Positions 47,387-56,514 of a stretch of 60,292 nt of DNA are shown here, piece by piece. Origin of the DNA: Burkholderiales bacterium RIFCSPHIGHO2_12_FULL_63_20 (GTDB lineage Bacteria > Pseudomonadota > Gammaproteobacteria > Burkholderiales > Burkholderiaceae_C); assembly GCA_001770775.1 (NCBI GenBank), contig MESA01000031.1:114016-174307 (forward strand), in the 5' to 3' direction. The position numbers and the translations under genes are program-made. How positions within the stretch are numbered: position 1 is the first letter of the stretch; each line of letters begins with the position of its first letter. The notes under the pieces were generated by a model that saw only the letters and a list, made by a program, of their open reading frames with translations, had not been told where the DNA came from and made no database searches.

Positions 47387-48688
47387 GGGCACTTCTTGAA
47401 ACCCACTGGCGCCGCGCTAGCTGACGCGGCAAGATGCTGATCATGGTCACACCGCGCATCAAGCCATCGGTCTTCTTTCAAGACCCGCCCGACACCGACT
47501 TGTTTGTGCAGGCACATCGGCAAGCCAAGTTGGGCAGCTACGTTGCCAACCTGGCGGCGATGGATGGACTGATCGACTTCAGTGCAGTGGCCCAATCGGT
47601 TGAGACGGCGTGCCCACGTGCAGAGCGCAGCAAGGGCGGTCGACCGCCCTACGCCAGCGAGGTCATGGTGCGAATGGAGTTCCTGCAGGCGCTGTACAAC
47701 CTCAGCGATGAGGAGTGCGAGCACCAGATGCTCGACCGCATGAGCTTTCAGCGGTTTTGCCGCGTCGACGGCCAGCTCCACATTCCCGATGCGCGCACGC
47801 TGTGGAGCTTCAAGCAACGCCTGGCCAAGGGCGGTCTGGGTGGACGGGTCATCTTCGCTGCGGTGAGCCAGCAGTTGCAGCAGCAGGACTACCTCCCGCG
47901 TGGCGGGCAGATTGTGGATGCCAGTATCGTGCAAGCGCCCATCACGCAGGCCCTCAGCGAAGAGCGCCAGGCGCTCAACGAAGGCCAGGCACCTGAGGGT
48001 TGGAGCACGAAGCGGTTGCAGCACACCGACCGAGATGCGCGCTGGACCAAGAAGCATGGCAAGAGCTTTTATGGCTACAAGGTGCACAGCAACGTGGACG
48101 CACGCTGGAAGCTGATTCGCCGCATCGTGGTGACGCCAGCCAATGTGGACGATGGTCAATCGCTGGGGGAGGTGCTAGACGCGGGCAACACCCGAGGACG
48201 CGTGTTGGCAGACCGGGGTTATGACGCGCAGGCCAACCGTGAATTGCTGGCCCGACACCAGTTGGGCGACGGTATCGCCCGGCGAGCCAAGCCAGGCCAG
48301 AAAGCCCGACAGCGGCTGGGCGCGCGCAACCGCAGCATCAACAAGACAAGGTCCCGCGTCGAACATGTGTTTGCCGGGCTGGAGCAGCTGGGTGGCAAAG
48401 TGGTTCGGGCCATGACGCTGGCCAGAAACGAGCTGGCGATCACGCTCAAGTGCGTGGCCTACAACGCCAAAACATTGGTGTGGTTGGTGGCGCAAGGCGC
48501 GCCGACATGAGGGGCAAGATGCGCGCGCATGGTGCCCAGGCGGGCGTTTTGCAGCGTGCCAGGGTCAGCCTGCGCTGCGGCGGGCGGCCAGAGCGGGTAC
48601 CGCAATGAGGCCGCCGGGCCGAACAATCTCAAGGCCTGGGGCGAATGGGCCTCCTGCGCTTTGGGAAATTGGGTTACGCGAAGTGCCC
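47387..48688 (+). mobile_element. IS5-like insertion sequence, complete (1302 bp)
   Basis: Imperfect terminal inverted repeats start GGGCACTTC (left, 47387) and end GAAGTGCCC (right, 48688), with a second matching block AACCCA/TGGGTT inside. The element is flanked by a 4-bp direct repeat ACCA (47383-47386 and 48689-48692), the expected target duplication. One intact transposase gene fills it. The element sits upstream of the AhpD-like operon and against an IS3 remnant. Confidence 0.88.
47434..48510 (+). CDS. IS5-family transposase
   Basis: DDE transposase of 358 aa. N-terminal DUF772-like part (MVRMEFLQALYNLSDEECEHQML), then the acidic residues in IVDASIV, VLADRGYDAQ and the C-terminal RSRVEHVFAGLEQLGG (E of the DDE set with the YREK-like region). 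No stop or frameshift, so the element may still be active. ATG at 47434 or 47443. Confidence 0.93.
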   Translation: MLIMVTPRIKPSVFFQDPPDTDLFVQAHRQAKLGSYVANLAAMDGLIDFSAVAQSVETACPRAERSKGGRPPYASEVMVRMEFLQALYNLSDEECEHQMLDRMSFQRFCRVDGQLHIPDARTLWSFKQRLAKGGLGGRVIFAAVSQQLQQQDYLPRGGQIVDASIVQAPITQALSEERQALNEGQAPEGWSTKRLQHTDRDARWTKKHGKSFYGYKVHSNVDARWKLIRRIVVTPANVDDGQSLGEVLDAGNTRGRVLADRGYDAQANRELLARHQLGDGIARRAKPGQKARQRLGARNRSINKTRSRVEHVFAGLEQLGGKVVRAMTLARNELAITLKCVAYNAKTLVWLVAQGAPT

Positions 48689-48692
48689 ACCA

Positions 48693-48770
48693 GTAACCTG
48701 CCGCAGCAGACTCTGTGACCTGCTTGACCGCTTCAAGATTGAATTTTGGGGTGTAACGTAGTTTGCTCAT
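48693..48770 (-). pseudogene. IS3-family OrfA, N-terminal stub
   Basis: MSKLRYTPKFNLEAVKQVTE is the typical start of IS3-group OrfA (helix-turn-helix protein). Homology stops at the edge of the IS5-like element; sequence on the other side of the element does not resume OrfA, so the gene was already truncated or was lost by a deletion. Its ribosome site (GGAGGTGTC) is kept. Confidence 0.75.
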
Positions 48771-49070
48771 GACACCTCCTATTGGCCTTCAATGTGAGAG
48801 TCATAGGTGTTAGCTGGGCAGGGGCGATCCAGTGAAATGGATCTGGGGCCTGTCCAGAAAGGCTCGTATGATCGGTTTGGTGAAGGCCTCGGGTACAGTT
48901 AGGTGAACGGGTTCTGGTGCAGGCTTGACTCAAGCAAGTTCTGAGGTCACCAGCCTGACCTGAAACGTTTTTGGGTAATGGGATGGGCCAATGGTTACGG
49001 CAACGCAAATTGCGACGGAGCGATATGAGCCCAAGTTCATTCATCATTCTTTAAGAAGGGTAAGTCGATA
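48771..49070. other. Non-coding 300 bp upstream of the BtrH-like gene
   Basis: No gene is recognised. The half next to the IS3 stub probably is that element's left-end leader. The half next to the BtrH-like gene should contain its promoter and ends with GAAGGG 9-10 nt before the GTG start. No convincing -35/-10 pair was found. Confidence 0.4.
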
Positions 49071-50066
49071 GTGACATTACACACAGCAGATATGGCACAG
49101 GCCCCCGACATTCCCCATCGGTCCGGCCGCCATTGCGGGAGTTCGGCCATCCGGGACTTGCTTGAGTTCCATGGCACGACGCTGACCGAGGCCATGTGTT
49201 TTGGGCTGGGCTCGGGGCTGGGCATCACATACCTGACGCTGCCTGATGCCCCGGTACCTTTTCTGGTCCATGTGCGCTCGCTGGGATATGAGGAGCGGGT
49301 ATTCCAGGCGCTGGACGTACCGTTCGCCTGGACAAGTTACAGCTCCGTCGAGGAGGGCGCGCAGGCGCTGGATGGCTTGCTCGACCAGGGGCGCCCAGCC
49401 CTGCTCCTGACCGATATTTTTCACTTGCCGTACTTTACCAGCCGGACGCATTTTCCCGGCCACGCCATCGTTGCCTGGCAGCGCCAACCGGCGGACGGCT
49501 GCATTCTGGTGACCGATACCGAGCGCCCCGCGCCCATCCCGGTGGCACGTTCCGATCTGGCCCGTGCCCGCTTCGCGGAACTGCCTCCTTTTTTTCATGC
49601 TGGCAACTTGTTCGCGCCTCCCGCCATTCATGCGCGGCTTTCGGTCGAGCGGGTGGCTGAAGCCATACGCCACAACGCACGTTTACTGCTGGAGGGCGGA
49701 CCTTATGCCGGCGTGGCCGCGCTCGATACCTGGCTGGCCGATCTTGGTCGCTGGGAACGCGAGGGCGACTGGCGCTGGACGACGCGTTTTGCTTATCAAA
49801 TCATCGAACGGCGCGGCACGGGCGGCGGCGGTTTTCGCAAAATGTACGCAGAATTTCTGAACGAAGCCGCATCGGCTGATCCACGCATCAGCGATCTGCA
49901 ACTGCCGCAGCTTATGACAGACTGTGCCGCATGCTGGACATCGCTGGCGCTGGCGCTGAAAGCAGGCTCCGAGAGTGAATGCTTCCCTACGAAATTGCTC
50001 GCAGATGCCCTGCAAGCCGTACGGGCGGCGGAGCGTCGCTATATCGACGCTGCTCTGATCTATTGA
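49071..50066 (+). CDS. BtrH N-terminal / DUF4872-like acyltransferase
   Basis: 331-aa cytoplasmic protein of the BtrH family, papain/C39-like acyltransferases; BtrH itself moves an acyl chain from an acyl carrier protein to an aminoglycoside. The N-terminal nucleophile region is RHCGSSAIRDLLEFHG (Cys then helix). GHAIVAW carries the expected histidine and LVTDTERP a following acid. The last 150 residues are the DUF4872-like helical part. GTG 49071 is taken; ATG 49092 is an alternative. Base and codon use (more A/T at third positions) differ from core genes, suggesting import. It forms a likely operon with two thioesterases. Confidence 0.75.
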   Translation: MTLHTADMAQAPDIPHRSGRHCGSSAIRDLLEFHGTTLTEAMCFGLGSGLGITYLTLPDAPVPFLVHVRSLGYEERVFQALDVPFAWTSYSSVEEGAQALDGLLDQGRPALLLTDIFHLPYFTSRTHFPGHAIVAWQRQPADGCILVTDTERPAPIPVARSDLARARFAELPPFFHAGNLFAPPAIHARLSVERVAEAIRHNARLLLEGGPYAGVAALDTWLADLGRWEREGDWRWTTRFAYQIIERRGTGGGGFRKMYAEFLNEAASADPRISDLQLPQLMTDCAACWTSLALALKAGSESECFPTKLLADALQAVRAAERRYIDAALIY

Positions 50067-50101
50067 GTGAACACATTTACAGTGCAAATTGAGGAGCAGG
50101 C

Positions 50102-50572
50102 ATGTCGCATATGAAGCCGCAACTGGACCAAGCTGCCATGGCAAAAGCTTTTTTCGGCAGTCAGCATCCACTGTTCAACGCCCTCGGCGTCGACGTGGTG
50201 GCGGTGGCCGACGCCAAGGCGGAGATGGTGATGCCGTTTTCTGAGGCTCTGGCCGACGGCCTTGGAGCGTTGCATCGGGGCACACTCGTGACCCTGCTTG
50301 ACACGACGTGTGGACTGGCGATTTTCTCCGCGCTACGCTCGCTCAGGCCTATCGCCACCATTGACCTGCGCGTCGATTACCTTCGTGCCATTCCGGCGGG
50401 CAGCGGCCTGCGCGCGGTGGTCGAATGCATCGGCTGGACAGACAGCGTGGCCTTTGTCTCCGGCCGGGCTTATGCGGCGGGTGACGAGATGCCGCTTGCC
50501 ACGGTGACGGGATCCTTTGCCATCGATACGTTAGGACCGGCTTTCGATACGACGGACAGGAGTGCGGCATGA
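50102..50572 (+). CDS. PaaI-type hotdog thioesterase 1
   Basis: Hotdog-fold acyl-CoA/ACP thioesterase, 156 aa. Residues LFNALGVDVVAV, LGALHRGTLVTLLDTTCGLAIF (PaaI helix with the HxG-like turn and catalytic Asp) and RPIATIDLRVDYLRAI are diagnostic. GGAG 8 nt before the ATG supports the start. It ends in an ATGA overlap with a second hotdog protein, and follows the BtrH-like gene by 35 bp. Confidence 0.85.
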   Translation: MSHMKPQLDQAAMAKAFFGSQHPLFNALGVDVVAVADAKAEMVMPFSEALADGLGALHRGTLVTLLDTTCGLAIFSALRSLRPIATIDLRVDYLRAIPAGSGLRAVVECIGWTDSVAFVSGRAYAAGDEMPLATVTGSFAIDTLGPAFDTTDRSAA

Positions 50573-51015
50573 CGAGGGTGGTTAAATCAATGACAGATTG
50601 TGCAGAGGCAGCAATGGTCCTCGTGCCGGCGGTGCCCTTCCATCGGTTTCTGGGTATGCGGGAGGAGGTCGTTGAGGGCGAGACACGCTACCTCATGGAC
50701 TTTTGCGAAAATCATGTCGGCAATCCCCTGATCCGGACCTTCCATGGTGGTGTACTTGCCAGCTTTGGAGAAGTGGTCGCGGCTACCCATCTTGCACGAT
50801 CCCTGGCGCGGGTCGAGTTACCTGCTTGCTCGACGCTTACCTTCGATTACTTGCGACCGGCTTTCGCCGGCACGATTTGCGCGGTGCCCCACATTGTGCG
50901 GGCGGGACGACGTATCACAACGGTCTCGGTGCAGTTGCGCCTGGACAATAAGCTGGCGTGCATTGGGCGCTTCCTGTTTCCCGTGGGGACTGCAGACTTG
51001 GGAGGCAGCGCGTGA
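50569..51015 (+). CDS. PaaI-type hotdog thioesterase 2
   Basis: Second hotdog protein, 148 aa, sharing the pattern (FHRFLGMREEVVEGE; NPLIRTFHGGVLASFGEVVAATHL; CSTLTFDYLRPA). It has the HGG turn, and Glu/Asp of the helix is replaced by GE, so catalysis may differ. Start overlaps the previous stop by 4 bp, so the two subunits are probably made at similar rates and may form a hetero-oligomer. Gene 3 of the BtrH module; no further intact gene follows on this strand. Confidence 0.83.
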   Translation: MTRVVKSMTDCAEAAMVLVPAVPFHRFLGMREEVVEGETRYLMDFCENHVGNPLIRTFHGGVLASFGEVVAATHLARSLARVELPACSTLTFDYLRPAFAGTICAVPHIVRAGRRITTVSVQLRLDNKLACIGRFLFPVGTADLGGSA

Positions 51016-51045
51016 CCCACGGTCGAGACATGACTGGTTTACGAA

Positions 51046-51349
51046 TCAAAACTGACGCTTGAATCGCCACACGCCCAACCCGAAGATCGCCATGCCAAGC
51101 AGCAGCGCCAAACCCACAGGATGTCCCATCCCGCGCCCTGAAGCAGGATGCCGTAGCCCATCTCGACGAAGTAATAAAGTGGAGAGATAGACATGGCTTC
51201 GCGCAGCCCGATGGCATGGCTTCGGGTGGGGATCAGGTACCGGAAGGGAAGGTCATCGGCACCAGCACGAGGATGGCGAGCAGCGCAGCCTGGGCGAGAT
51301 TGGGTGCGATGGTGGCGATGTAGAGACCCAGTTCGCGGCGGTGGATGTG
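51046..51349 (-). pseudogene. ABC-2 type transporter permease, 3' remnant with stop and frameshifts
   Basis: On the minus strand three frames together give the C-terminal end of an ABC-2 permease: RRELGLYIATIAPNLAQ and LVLVPMTFPSGT, then TGA in place of the usual Trp, SPPEAMP, a frameshift to LREAMSISPLYYFVEMGYGI, a second frameshift after DILW, and GLALLLGMAIFGLGVWRF ending at 51046. The N-terminal two thirds are missing and the piece abuts an alkB fragment. It could be the vestige of an export system belonging to the BtrH module. Confidence 0.75.
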
Positions 51350-51594
51350 TAGAGCGCTGTGCTGCCCGACCCGATGGCCACGTCCTACCGGGACCCGAAG
51401 AAGCCCCTGTGGCTGCTGCCAGCCCTGATCCCCGCCATCGTGGCCACGGGCCCGGTGGCCCAGCTGATGGGCCAGGACCACGCCGCCTGGTACGTCCTGC
51501 CCTTTTTGGTGCTGTTCGTGCTGGTGCCCATCCTGGAATGGCTGATCGGCGACGACACCAGCAACCCGCCCGAGGCCGCCGTGCCCGACCTCGA
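51350..51594 (+). pseudogene. alkB 5' fragment (about 245 bp)
   Basis: Nearly identical (about ten differences) to the first 245 bp of the intact alkB at 54574. Products align from LPDP.ATSYRDPKKPLWLLP through LIGDDTSNPPEAAVPDLE. The start codon is TAG instead of ATG and the homology stops abruptly at PDLE, where dnaE sequence begins in the opposite direction. Non-functional. It implies a second alkB copy once existed or a partial duplication. Confidence 0.9.
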
Positions 51595-51595
51595 A

Positions 51596-51686
51596 CCTTG
51601 GCTGCAAGCTTGACCAGGTCGTCTATGCGGACGGTGCCGTCGACGACGGAGAACTCGGTGTGGGCGCGGAGGTGAACAAAAGGCAT
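51596..51686 (-). pseudogene. dnaE 5' fragment (30 codons)
   Basis: The minus strand from ATG 51686 reads MPFVHLRAHTEFSVVDG followed by TVRIDDLVKLAAK, the start of the DNA polymerase III alpha subunit PHP domain, and then runs into the alkB fragment. dnaE is essential, so a whole copy must exist elsewhere or this is an assembly join. Confidence 0.8.
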
Positions 51687-51862
51687 GGGGCGATTGTAAG
51701 AAGCCGGCGCCCCTCGCCTGCACCCAATTCCCCGGGCAGTTTTTTCAGATTCGCAGGTTTGAATGCGCTGGATGTATCAATTTGCGACCGAATCTCCGAA
51801 CGATGTCTTCAGTTCTCTGGTTCTGCGCCGGCAACAACGACGAATGCTGAAAGGAGCTCGAC

Positions 51863-53407
51863 ATGTCATTTTTCGGTGCGCGCGGGCTTGCCGCCCGCAT
51901 CGCCCTGGCTTCGGTGCTGGTTTGCGCCGGCCTGATCGGGGCCGCCCTGTTCACGGTCTGGCGGCTGCAGGACGTCTCCACCGTCAGCGATCAAACGGCC
52001 AAGCACCGCATCCCGCAACTCTCGGAGATCGCCCAGGTCGAGCTCAACGTCACCCGCGCCTCGCTGCAACTGCGCCACGCCATGCTGGCGCGCACGCCCG
52101 CTGAACGCGACGCGGCCTTGCAGGACGTGCAAACCAAACGCCAGCTGATCGAGCAGCTGCTCAAGACCTATGAGCAGCAACTGTTCACCAGCGCCGGCAA
52201 GGAACGCTTTGAGGCCATCCCGCCAGCGGTGCAGGCTTTCTGGGTCCAAGGGGAGGCCAACGTCAAGCTCATCGCCGAGGGCCGCAAGGACGAGGCCTTT
52301 GCTTACCTGGTCGACCACACCATCCCGGCTCGCAACGCGCTGCTCAAAGAACTGGCGGAGACCGTGAGCTACCAGCGCGACAGCGCCGAGCGCGACATCG
52401 CGCACATCCAATCGAGCATCCAGCAGACCTTGATGGTGCTGTTGGGCGTGTTCCTGTTCATCGGCGGCGCCATGGTGACGCTGTCCTGGTGGATCGGGCG
52501 CACCCTGAAGATGCGGGTGGATCGCTCACGGGAGGTGGCCGAGCGCGTGCGCGATGGCAACCTCAGCACCACCATCCACGAAGATCAGCGCGACGAGTTC
52601 ACGCCCCTGCTGGCGGCGCTTTCCGACATGCAGGCCAGCTTGACCCAGGTGGTCACGCGGGTGCGCGGCAACGCCGAAGCCGTGGCCACGGCCAGCGCCC
52701 AGATTTCGCAAGGCAGCCAGGACCTGTCGCAACGCACCGAGCAACAAGCCGGCTCGCTGCAGCAAACCGCCTCCACCATGTCGGACCTGGGGCACACGGT
52801 GCAGCGCAACGCAGAGAACGCATTGCAGGCCACCGCCATGGCCCAGGCGGCCGCTCAGGTCGCCGAACAGGGCGGTGGGGTCGTGCGCGAGGTGGTCGAG
52901 ACCATGCAGGGCATCAACGAGGCCTCGCGCAAGATCTCCGACATCATCTCGGTGATCGACGGCATCGCCTTCCAGACCAACATCCTGGCCCTGAACGCGG
53001 CGGTGGAAGCGGCCCGCGCAGGTGAGCAAGGCCGAGGCTTCGCCGTGGTGGCGGCCGAGGTGCGCTCGCTGGCGCAGCGCAGCGCTGGCGCCGCCCGCGA
53101 GATCAAGCACCTCATCACGGCCAGCGCCGAGCGCGTCGAGCGAGGCAGCACGCTGGTGAACCAGGCCGGTGACACCATGGTCCAGATCGTGGATGCCATC
53201 GGGCGGGTCAACACCATCGTGGCCGAGATCAGCACGGCCAGCGCCGAGCAGCAAGCCGGGGAGTCGGTGGTCGGCCAGGCCATCCAGCAAATGGACCACG
53301 GCACGCAGCAGAACGCGGCCCTGGTTGAAGAGTCGGCCTCGGCCTCCGAGAGCCTGCAGCACCAGGCTGCCGAGCTCGTTCAGTCGGTGGCGGTGTTCAA
53401 GGTCTGA
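51863..53407 (+). CDS. Methyl-accepting chemotaxis protein
   Basis: Inner-membrane chemoreceptor, 514 aa. TM1 ([18 protein letters not shown]), a periplasmic four-helix-bundle sensor (about 35-190), TM2 ([22 protein letters not shown]), HAMP, then the signalling domain with [20 protein letters not shown] and [16 protein letters not shown]. It lacks the long pentapeptide tail for CheR/CheB. AAAGGAG precedes the ATG by 6 nt. The sensor is not typed. Its position beside the hydroxylase genes makes an alkane-related attractant possible, though unproven. Confidence 0.93.
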   Translation: MSFFGARGLAARIALASVLVCAGLIGAALFTVWRLQDVSTVSDQTAKHRIPQLSEIAQVELNVTRASLQLRHAMLARTPAERDAALQDVQTKRQLIEQLLKTYEQQLFTSAGKERFEAIPPAVQAFWVQGEANVKLIAEGRKDEAFAYLVDHTIPARNALLKELAETVSYQRDSAERDIAHIQSSIQQTLMVLLGVFLFIGGAMVTLSWWIGRTLKMRVDRSREVAERVRDGNLSTTIHEDQRDEFTPLLAALSDMQASLTQVVTRVRGNAEAVATASAQISQGSQDLSQRTEQQAGSLQQTASTMSDLGHTVQRNAENALQATAMAQAAAQVAEQGGGVVREVVETMQGINEASRKISDIISVIDGIAFQTNILALNAAVEAARAGEQGRGFAVVAAEVRSLAQRSAGAAREIKHLITASAERVERGSTLVNQAGDTMVQIVDAIGRVNTIVAEISTASAEQQAGESVVGQAIQQMDHGTQQNAALVEESASASESLQHQAAELVQSVAVFKV

Positions 53408-54471
53408 GCACCCGCTGATCGCCGGAAGTCGCTCGGCGGCATGCCCACCCAGCGCCGGAAGGTGCGGCTGAAATTGGACGTGTCCTGATAGCCCAGCCGG
53501 TCGGCGATGGCTTCGACGCTCATGTCCGAGTGCAGCAGCCACCAGCAGGCCAGGTCTTCGCGCACGCGGTCGAGCAGCTGCTGGTAGGTCAGGCCCTCGT
53601 CGCCCAGTTTGCGGATCAGGGTGCGGCTGGAGACGTGCTCGCGCTCGGCCAACTCGCTCAGGGTCGGGTAGCCGCCCTCGCAGGCCAGCAAGAGCCTCAA
53701 GATGCGGTCGCCCACGGGCCCCAGGCGGTCACGCGGGTCGTTCTGCTGTGACCACAGGCGCTCGCACTCGCGCAAGGCCATGCGGTGGGTCTGCGGGTCA
53801 GGGGCCAGGCCCGGGTGGCTCAGGAGCGACAGCGGCAACACCATGGCCGAGCGCTCCATGCCAAAGCGCACCGAAGGCCACCAGCGGCGGTAGGCATCGG
53901 CCCACGGCGGCTCCGGGAAGGCGAACTCCACACGGGCCACGCGGGTCATGTCCAGCCCCGTGAGCGTGTCGAGCAGGCGCAGGCCCGCGCCCATCAGGTG
54001 GCCCATGATGTACTCGCGCACATCCGGGGCCTGCAGGTGCTCGCGCATCCACAGGGTGACCTCGTCGCCCTGCTGGTCGACCTCCAGCGAGATCAGGCTC
54101 TGACGCAAGCCGGCGTGGCGCTGGATCAGGGCCAGCGCCTGCCCCACGTTGTCGCACGACATGGCCGCCACCCCCACCGGCCCGTGCGCCGACAGCTGCG
54201 TGCCCCAGCCCACGGTGATGCCCAGCCAGGGCTCCTGCGTGAGCGCCACCGCGCGCCGGATCAGCCGGGTCACCTCGTCGAAGCTCAGGTAGCGGTTGCC
54301 CTCGTGCAGTGACGCCCAGTTCAGCCGCGTGCCGGACAGGATCTGCGCCTCGTCGAAGCCACGGCGGCGCATCTCGGCGCAGATCAGCCGGGCGTAGATG
54401 GGGTGCAGCGCGGGCGCCAGCCAGTCGGCCGCCTGCGTGGGAGGGGTTCGGGTGCTCACGGTGAGTGTCAC
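53380..54471 (-). CDS. AraC family regulator divergent from alkB (AlkR-like)
   Basis: 363 aa. An N-terminal ligand-sensing domain of the arabinose-binding-like type (about 20-220) precedes a C-terminal double helix-turn-helix ([40 protein letters not shown]). Such regulators control alkB in several hydrocarbon degraders. The divergent layout with alkB fits that role. Start is GTG (54471). Its stop overlaps the last 28 bp of the MCP gene on the opposite strand. Confidence 0.85.
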   Translation of the reverse strand: MTLTVSTRTPPTQAADWLAPALHPIYARLICAEMRRRGFDEAQILSGTRLNWASLHEGNRYLSFDEVTRLIRRAVALTQEPWLGITVGWGTQLSAHGPVGVAAMSCDNVGQALALIQRHAGLRQSLISLEVDQQGDEVTLWMREHLQAPDVREYIMGHLMGAGLRLLDTLTGLDMTRVARVEFAFPEPPWADAYRRWWPSVRFGMERSAMVLPLSLLSHPGLAPDPQTHRMALRECERLWSQQNDPRDRLGPVGDRILRLLLACEGGYPTLSELAEREHVSSRTLIRKLGDEGLTYQQLLDRVREDLACWWLLHSDMSVEAIADRLGYQDTSNFSRTFRRWVGMPPSDFRRSAGAQTLNTATD

Positions 54472-54490
54472 AAAATGACGATAAGTTGCC

Positions 54491-54522
54491 AGCGCAGACG
54501 GTACCCCATTTCGGCCTGCGCT
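54491..54522. promoter_or_regulatory. Inverted repeat in the araC-alkB divergent region
   Basis: AGCGCAG (54491-54497) and CTGCGCT (54516-54522) are perfect inverted 7-mers 18 bp apart, lying 50-80 bp before the alkB start. They are a candidate binding site for the divergent regulator. A Shine-Dalgarno AGGAG (54561-54565) is further down, 8 nt before the alkB ATG. Confidence 0.4.
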
Positions 54523-54573
54523 CGCAAGATCGCATCACTCCATTTCACCGACTCACACCGAGGAGACAACAAC

Positions 54574-55761
54574 ATGAGCGCCGTGCTGCCCGACCCGCTG
54601 GCCGCGTCCTACCGGGACCCGAAGAAGCCCCTCTGGCTGCTGCCAGCCCTGATCCCCGCCATCGTGGCCACGGGCCCGGTGGCCCACCTGATGGGCCAGG
54701 ACCACGCCGCCTGGTACGTCCTGCCCTTTTTGGTGCTGTTCGTGCTGGTGCCCATCCTGGACTGGCTGATCGGCGACGACACCAGCAACCCGCCTGAAGC
54801 CGCCGTGCCCGACCTCGAGCGCCGCGCCTTCTACCGCTGGATGATCTACCTGGCCATCCCCGTGGGCTGGGCCACCACGCTGTTCAACGTGTGGTTCCTG
54901 AGCACGCACGCGGTGCCCTGGTATGGCGTGGTCACCACCGTCATCATCAACGGCTTCATGCTGGGCCTGGTGATGAACATGAGCCACGAGCTGGGCCACA
55001 AGAAGGAATGGCTGCCCCGCAAGGCCGCGCTGTTCAACCTCTCGCTGGGCGCCTACACGCACTTTTGCATCGAGCACAACCGCGGCCACCACCGCCACGT
55101 GGCCACGCCGGAAGACCCGGCTTCGTCCAAGATGGGCGAGACGATCTACCGCTTCATGTTCCGCGAGATGCCCGGCGCCTACTTCCGCGGCTGGGACCTG
55201 GAGGTCGAGCGCCTGGAGCGCCAGGGCAAGTCGGCCTGGAGCCTGGACAACGAGATCGTGCAGGGCTGGATCGGCACCGCCATCGTCTGGGGCGGCATGA
55301 CCGCCTGGCTGGGCACGCAGGCCCTGGTGCTGCTGATGGTGCTGGCCTTCCTGGGCGCCTTCATGCTGACCTCGGCCAACTACATCGAGCACTACGGCCT
55401 GCTGCGCCAGAAGAAGCCCGATGGCCGCTACGAACACTGCCAGCCGCACCACTCGTGGAACAGCAACCACGTGCTGTCCAACATCCTGACCTTCCAGCTG
55501 CAGCGCCACTCCGACCACCACGCCAACCCGACGCGCAGCTACCAGTCGCTGCGCAGCTTCCACGACATTCCGACCTTCCTGCCGCTGGGCTACACGGGCA
55601 TGTTCCTGGTCGCTTACGTGCCGCCGCTGTGGTTTGCCGTGATGGACAAGCGAGTGGTTAAAGCCACCGGTGGCGATGCCTCGCGCATCAACTTTTTGCC
55701 GGCGCAACGCAAGCGCTTGGTCCAGACCTATGAGATGCAGGACACGGCCTCAGCGGCCTGA
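54574..55761 (+). CDS. alkB: Alkane 1-monooxygenase AlkB
   Basis: Membrane diiron hydroxylase converting n-alkanes to 1-alkanols, 395 aa. ATG 54574 has AGGAG 8 nt upstream. Six hydrophobic helices. Histidine motifs are complete: HELGHK (138-143), EHNRGHHRHVATPEDPAS (167-184) and LQRHSDHHANPTRSYQ (309-324), plus NYIEHYGL (269-276). It lacks a fused rubredoxin, so rubredoxin and its reductase must be encoded elsewhere. Regulation is probably by the divergent AraC protein. A 96%-identical 5' fragment lies 3.2 kb upstream. Confidence 0.96.
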   Translation: MSAVLPDPLAASYRDPKKPLWLLPALIPAIVATGPVAHLMGQDHAAWYVLPFLVLFVLVPILDWLIGDDTSNPPEAAVPDLERRAFYRWMIYLAIPVGWATTLFNVWFLSTHAVPWYGVVTTVIINGFMLGLVMNMSHELGHKKEWLPRKAALFNLSLGAYTHFCIEHNRGHHRHVATPEDPASSKMGETIYRFMFREMPGAYFRGWDLEVERLERQGKSAWSLDNEIVQGWIGTAIVWGGMTAWLGTQALVLLMVLAFLGAFMLTSANYIEHYGLLRQKKPDGRYEHCQPHHSWNSNHVLSNILTFQLQRHSDHHANPTRSYQSLRSFHDIPTFLPLGYTGMFLVAYVPPLWFAVMDKRVVKATGGDASRINFLPAQRKRLVQTYEMQDTASAA

Positions 55762-56232
55762 AATATAAGCTCCCAACACTGATCGCGAGTGGCTGAGAAG
55801 GTCTGTCGCCTTCAGGATCGAGAACGTGCGCACCACCGTCTCCTCGGTTAGCACGCCCGTGTCATCCATCAGAAGGCATGGCGCCGCCTGGAATAGCGGC
55901 TCCACCATCAGGCGAAGGGGCAGGCGCGCGCGACGAGCCGCGCTGAGCCCGTCGGCAACGTCCGCGGCGTCGGGCCGAACATGTCGGCATGCTGCCATGC
56001 TCGCCTTGCGGGCGAATAGCGGAGCCAGCGACCTCTCTACCTCTGCCCACGGCACACGTAGTACCAGCATTGCCAGCGGGTCGCGCAAGCCGATCATGGC
56101 ATCCACCGGGGAAAAACCCAGAGTTTTGGCCATCCCTGTTGCCAGGCTCTGCCCATATTCACGGGCGTGGCGGTGAATTTGCAAGACCGACACAGGGCGA
56201 CGCTGAGCATGCGCCTGGAGGATTTTGCCCAA
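55750..56232 (-). pseudogene. IS5-family transposase remnant
   Basis: The minus-strand frame (160 codons) contains VDAMIGLRDPLAMLV, VPWAEVERSLAPLFARK and RLPLRLMV, typical of the N-terminal dimer region of IS5-group transposases. After RLPLRLMV the sequence is unrelated to any transposase, and the DDE domain is missing. It overlaps the alkB stop by 12 bp on the opposite strand. Probably an old insertion scar between the two hydroxylase units. Confidence 0.6.
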
Positions 56233-56514
56233 GCCCTACACGATCGCACACGAGGTCGGCCACCGATGTGCAAAACCTCGAAGGTACCTCTTTCAAGCTG
56301 GTACCCGATGCACGGGTGCGTCTGTCAGGCGCAATGGAAAGCCATGAGCGTACGCCTTGAGCGGCAGGGCGGTTACTATGCTGGCACCGGGCGGCGCACG
56401 AAACGCAGCAATTCAAGCAGGGGATGGAAAACAGCGACTTGAAGAAGCCATGAATGCAGGTCTAGCATCAATCACAGGTCTGCCACCGTAGCCCTATTTT
56501 TACAACGCCATGGC
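56233..56514. other. Gene-free interval between IS remnant and XylM-like gene
   Basis: No coding frame with family resemblance was seen in either direction. It may hold the remaining end of the transposase remnant. No clear intrinsic terminator for the hydroxylase operon was found. Confidence 0.4.

Noticed and set aside
54403-54573. Extended alkB start upstream of 54574
   Set aside because: The extension overlaps the divergent regulator and its peptide is not AlkB-like, whereas ATG 54574 has a good Shine-Dalgarno.
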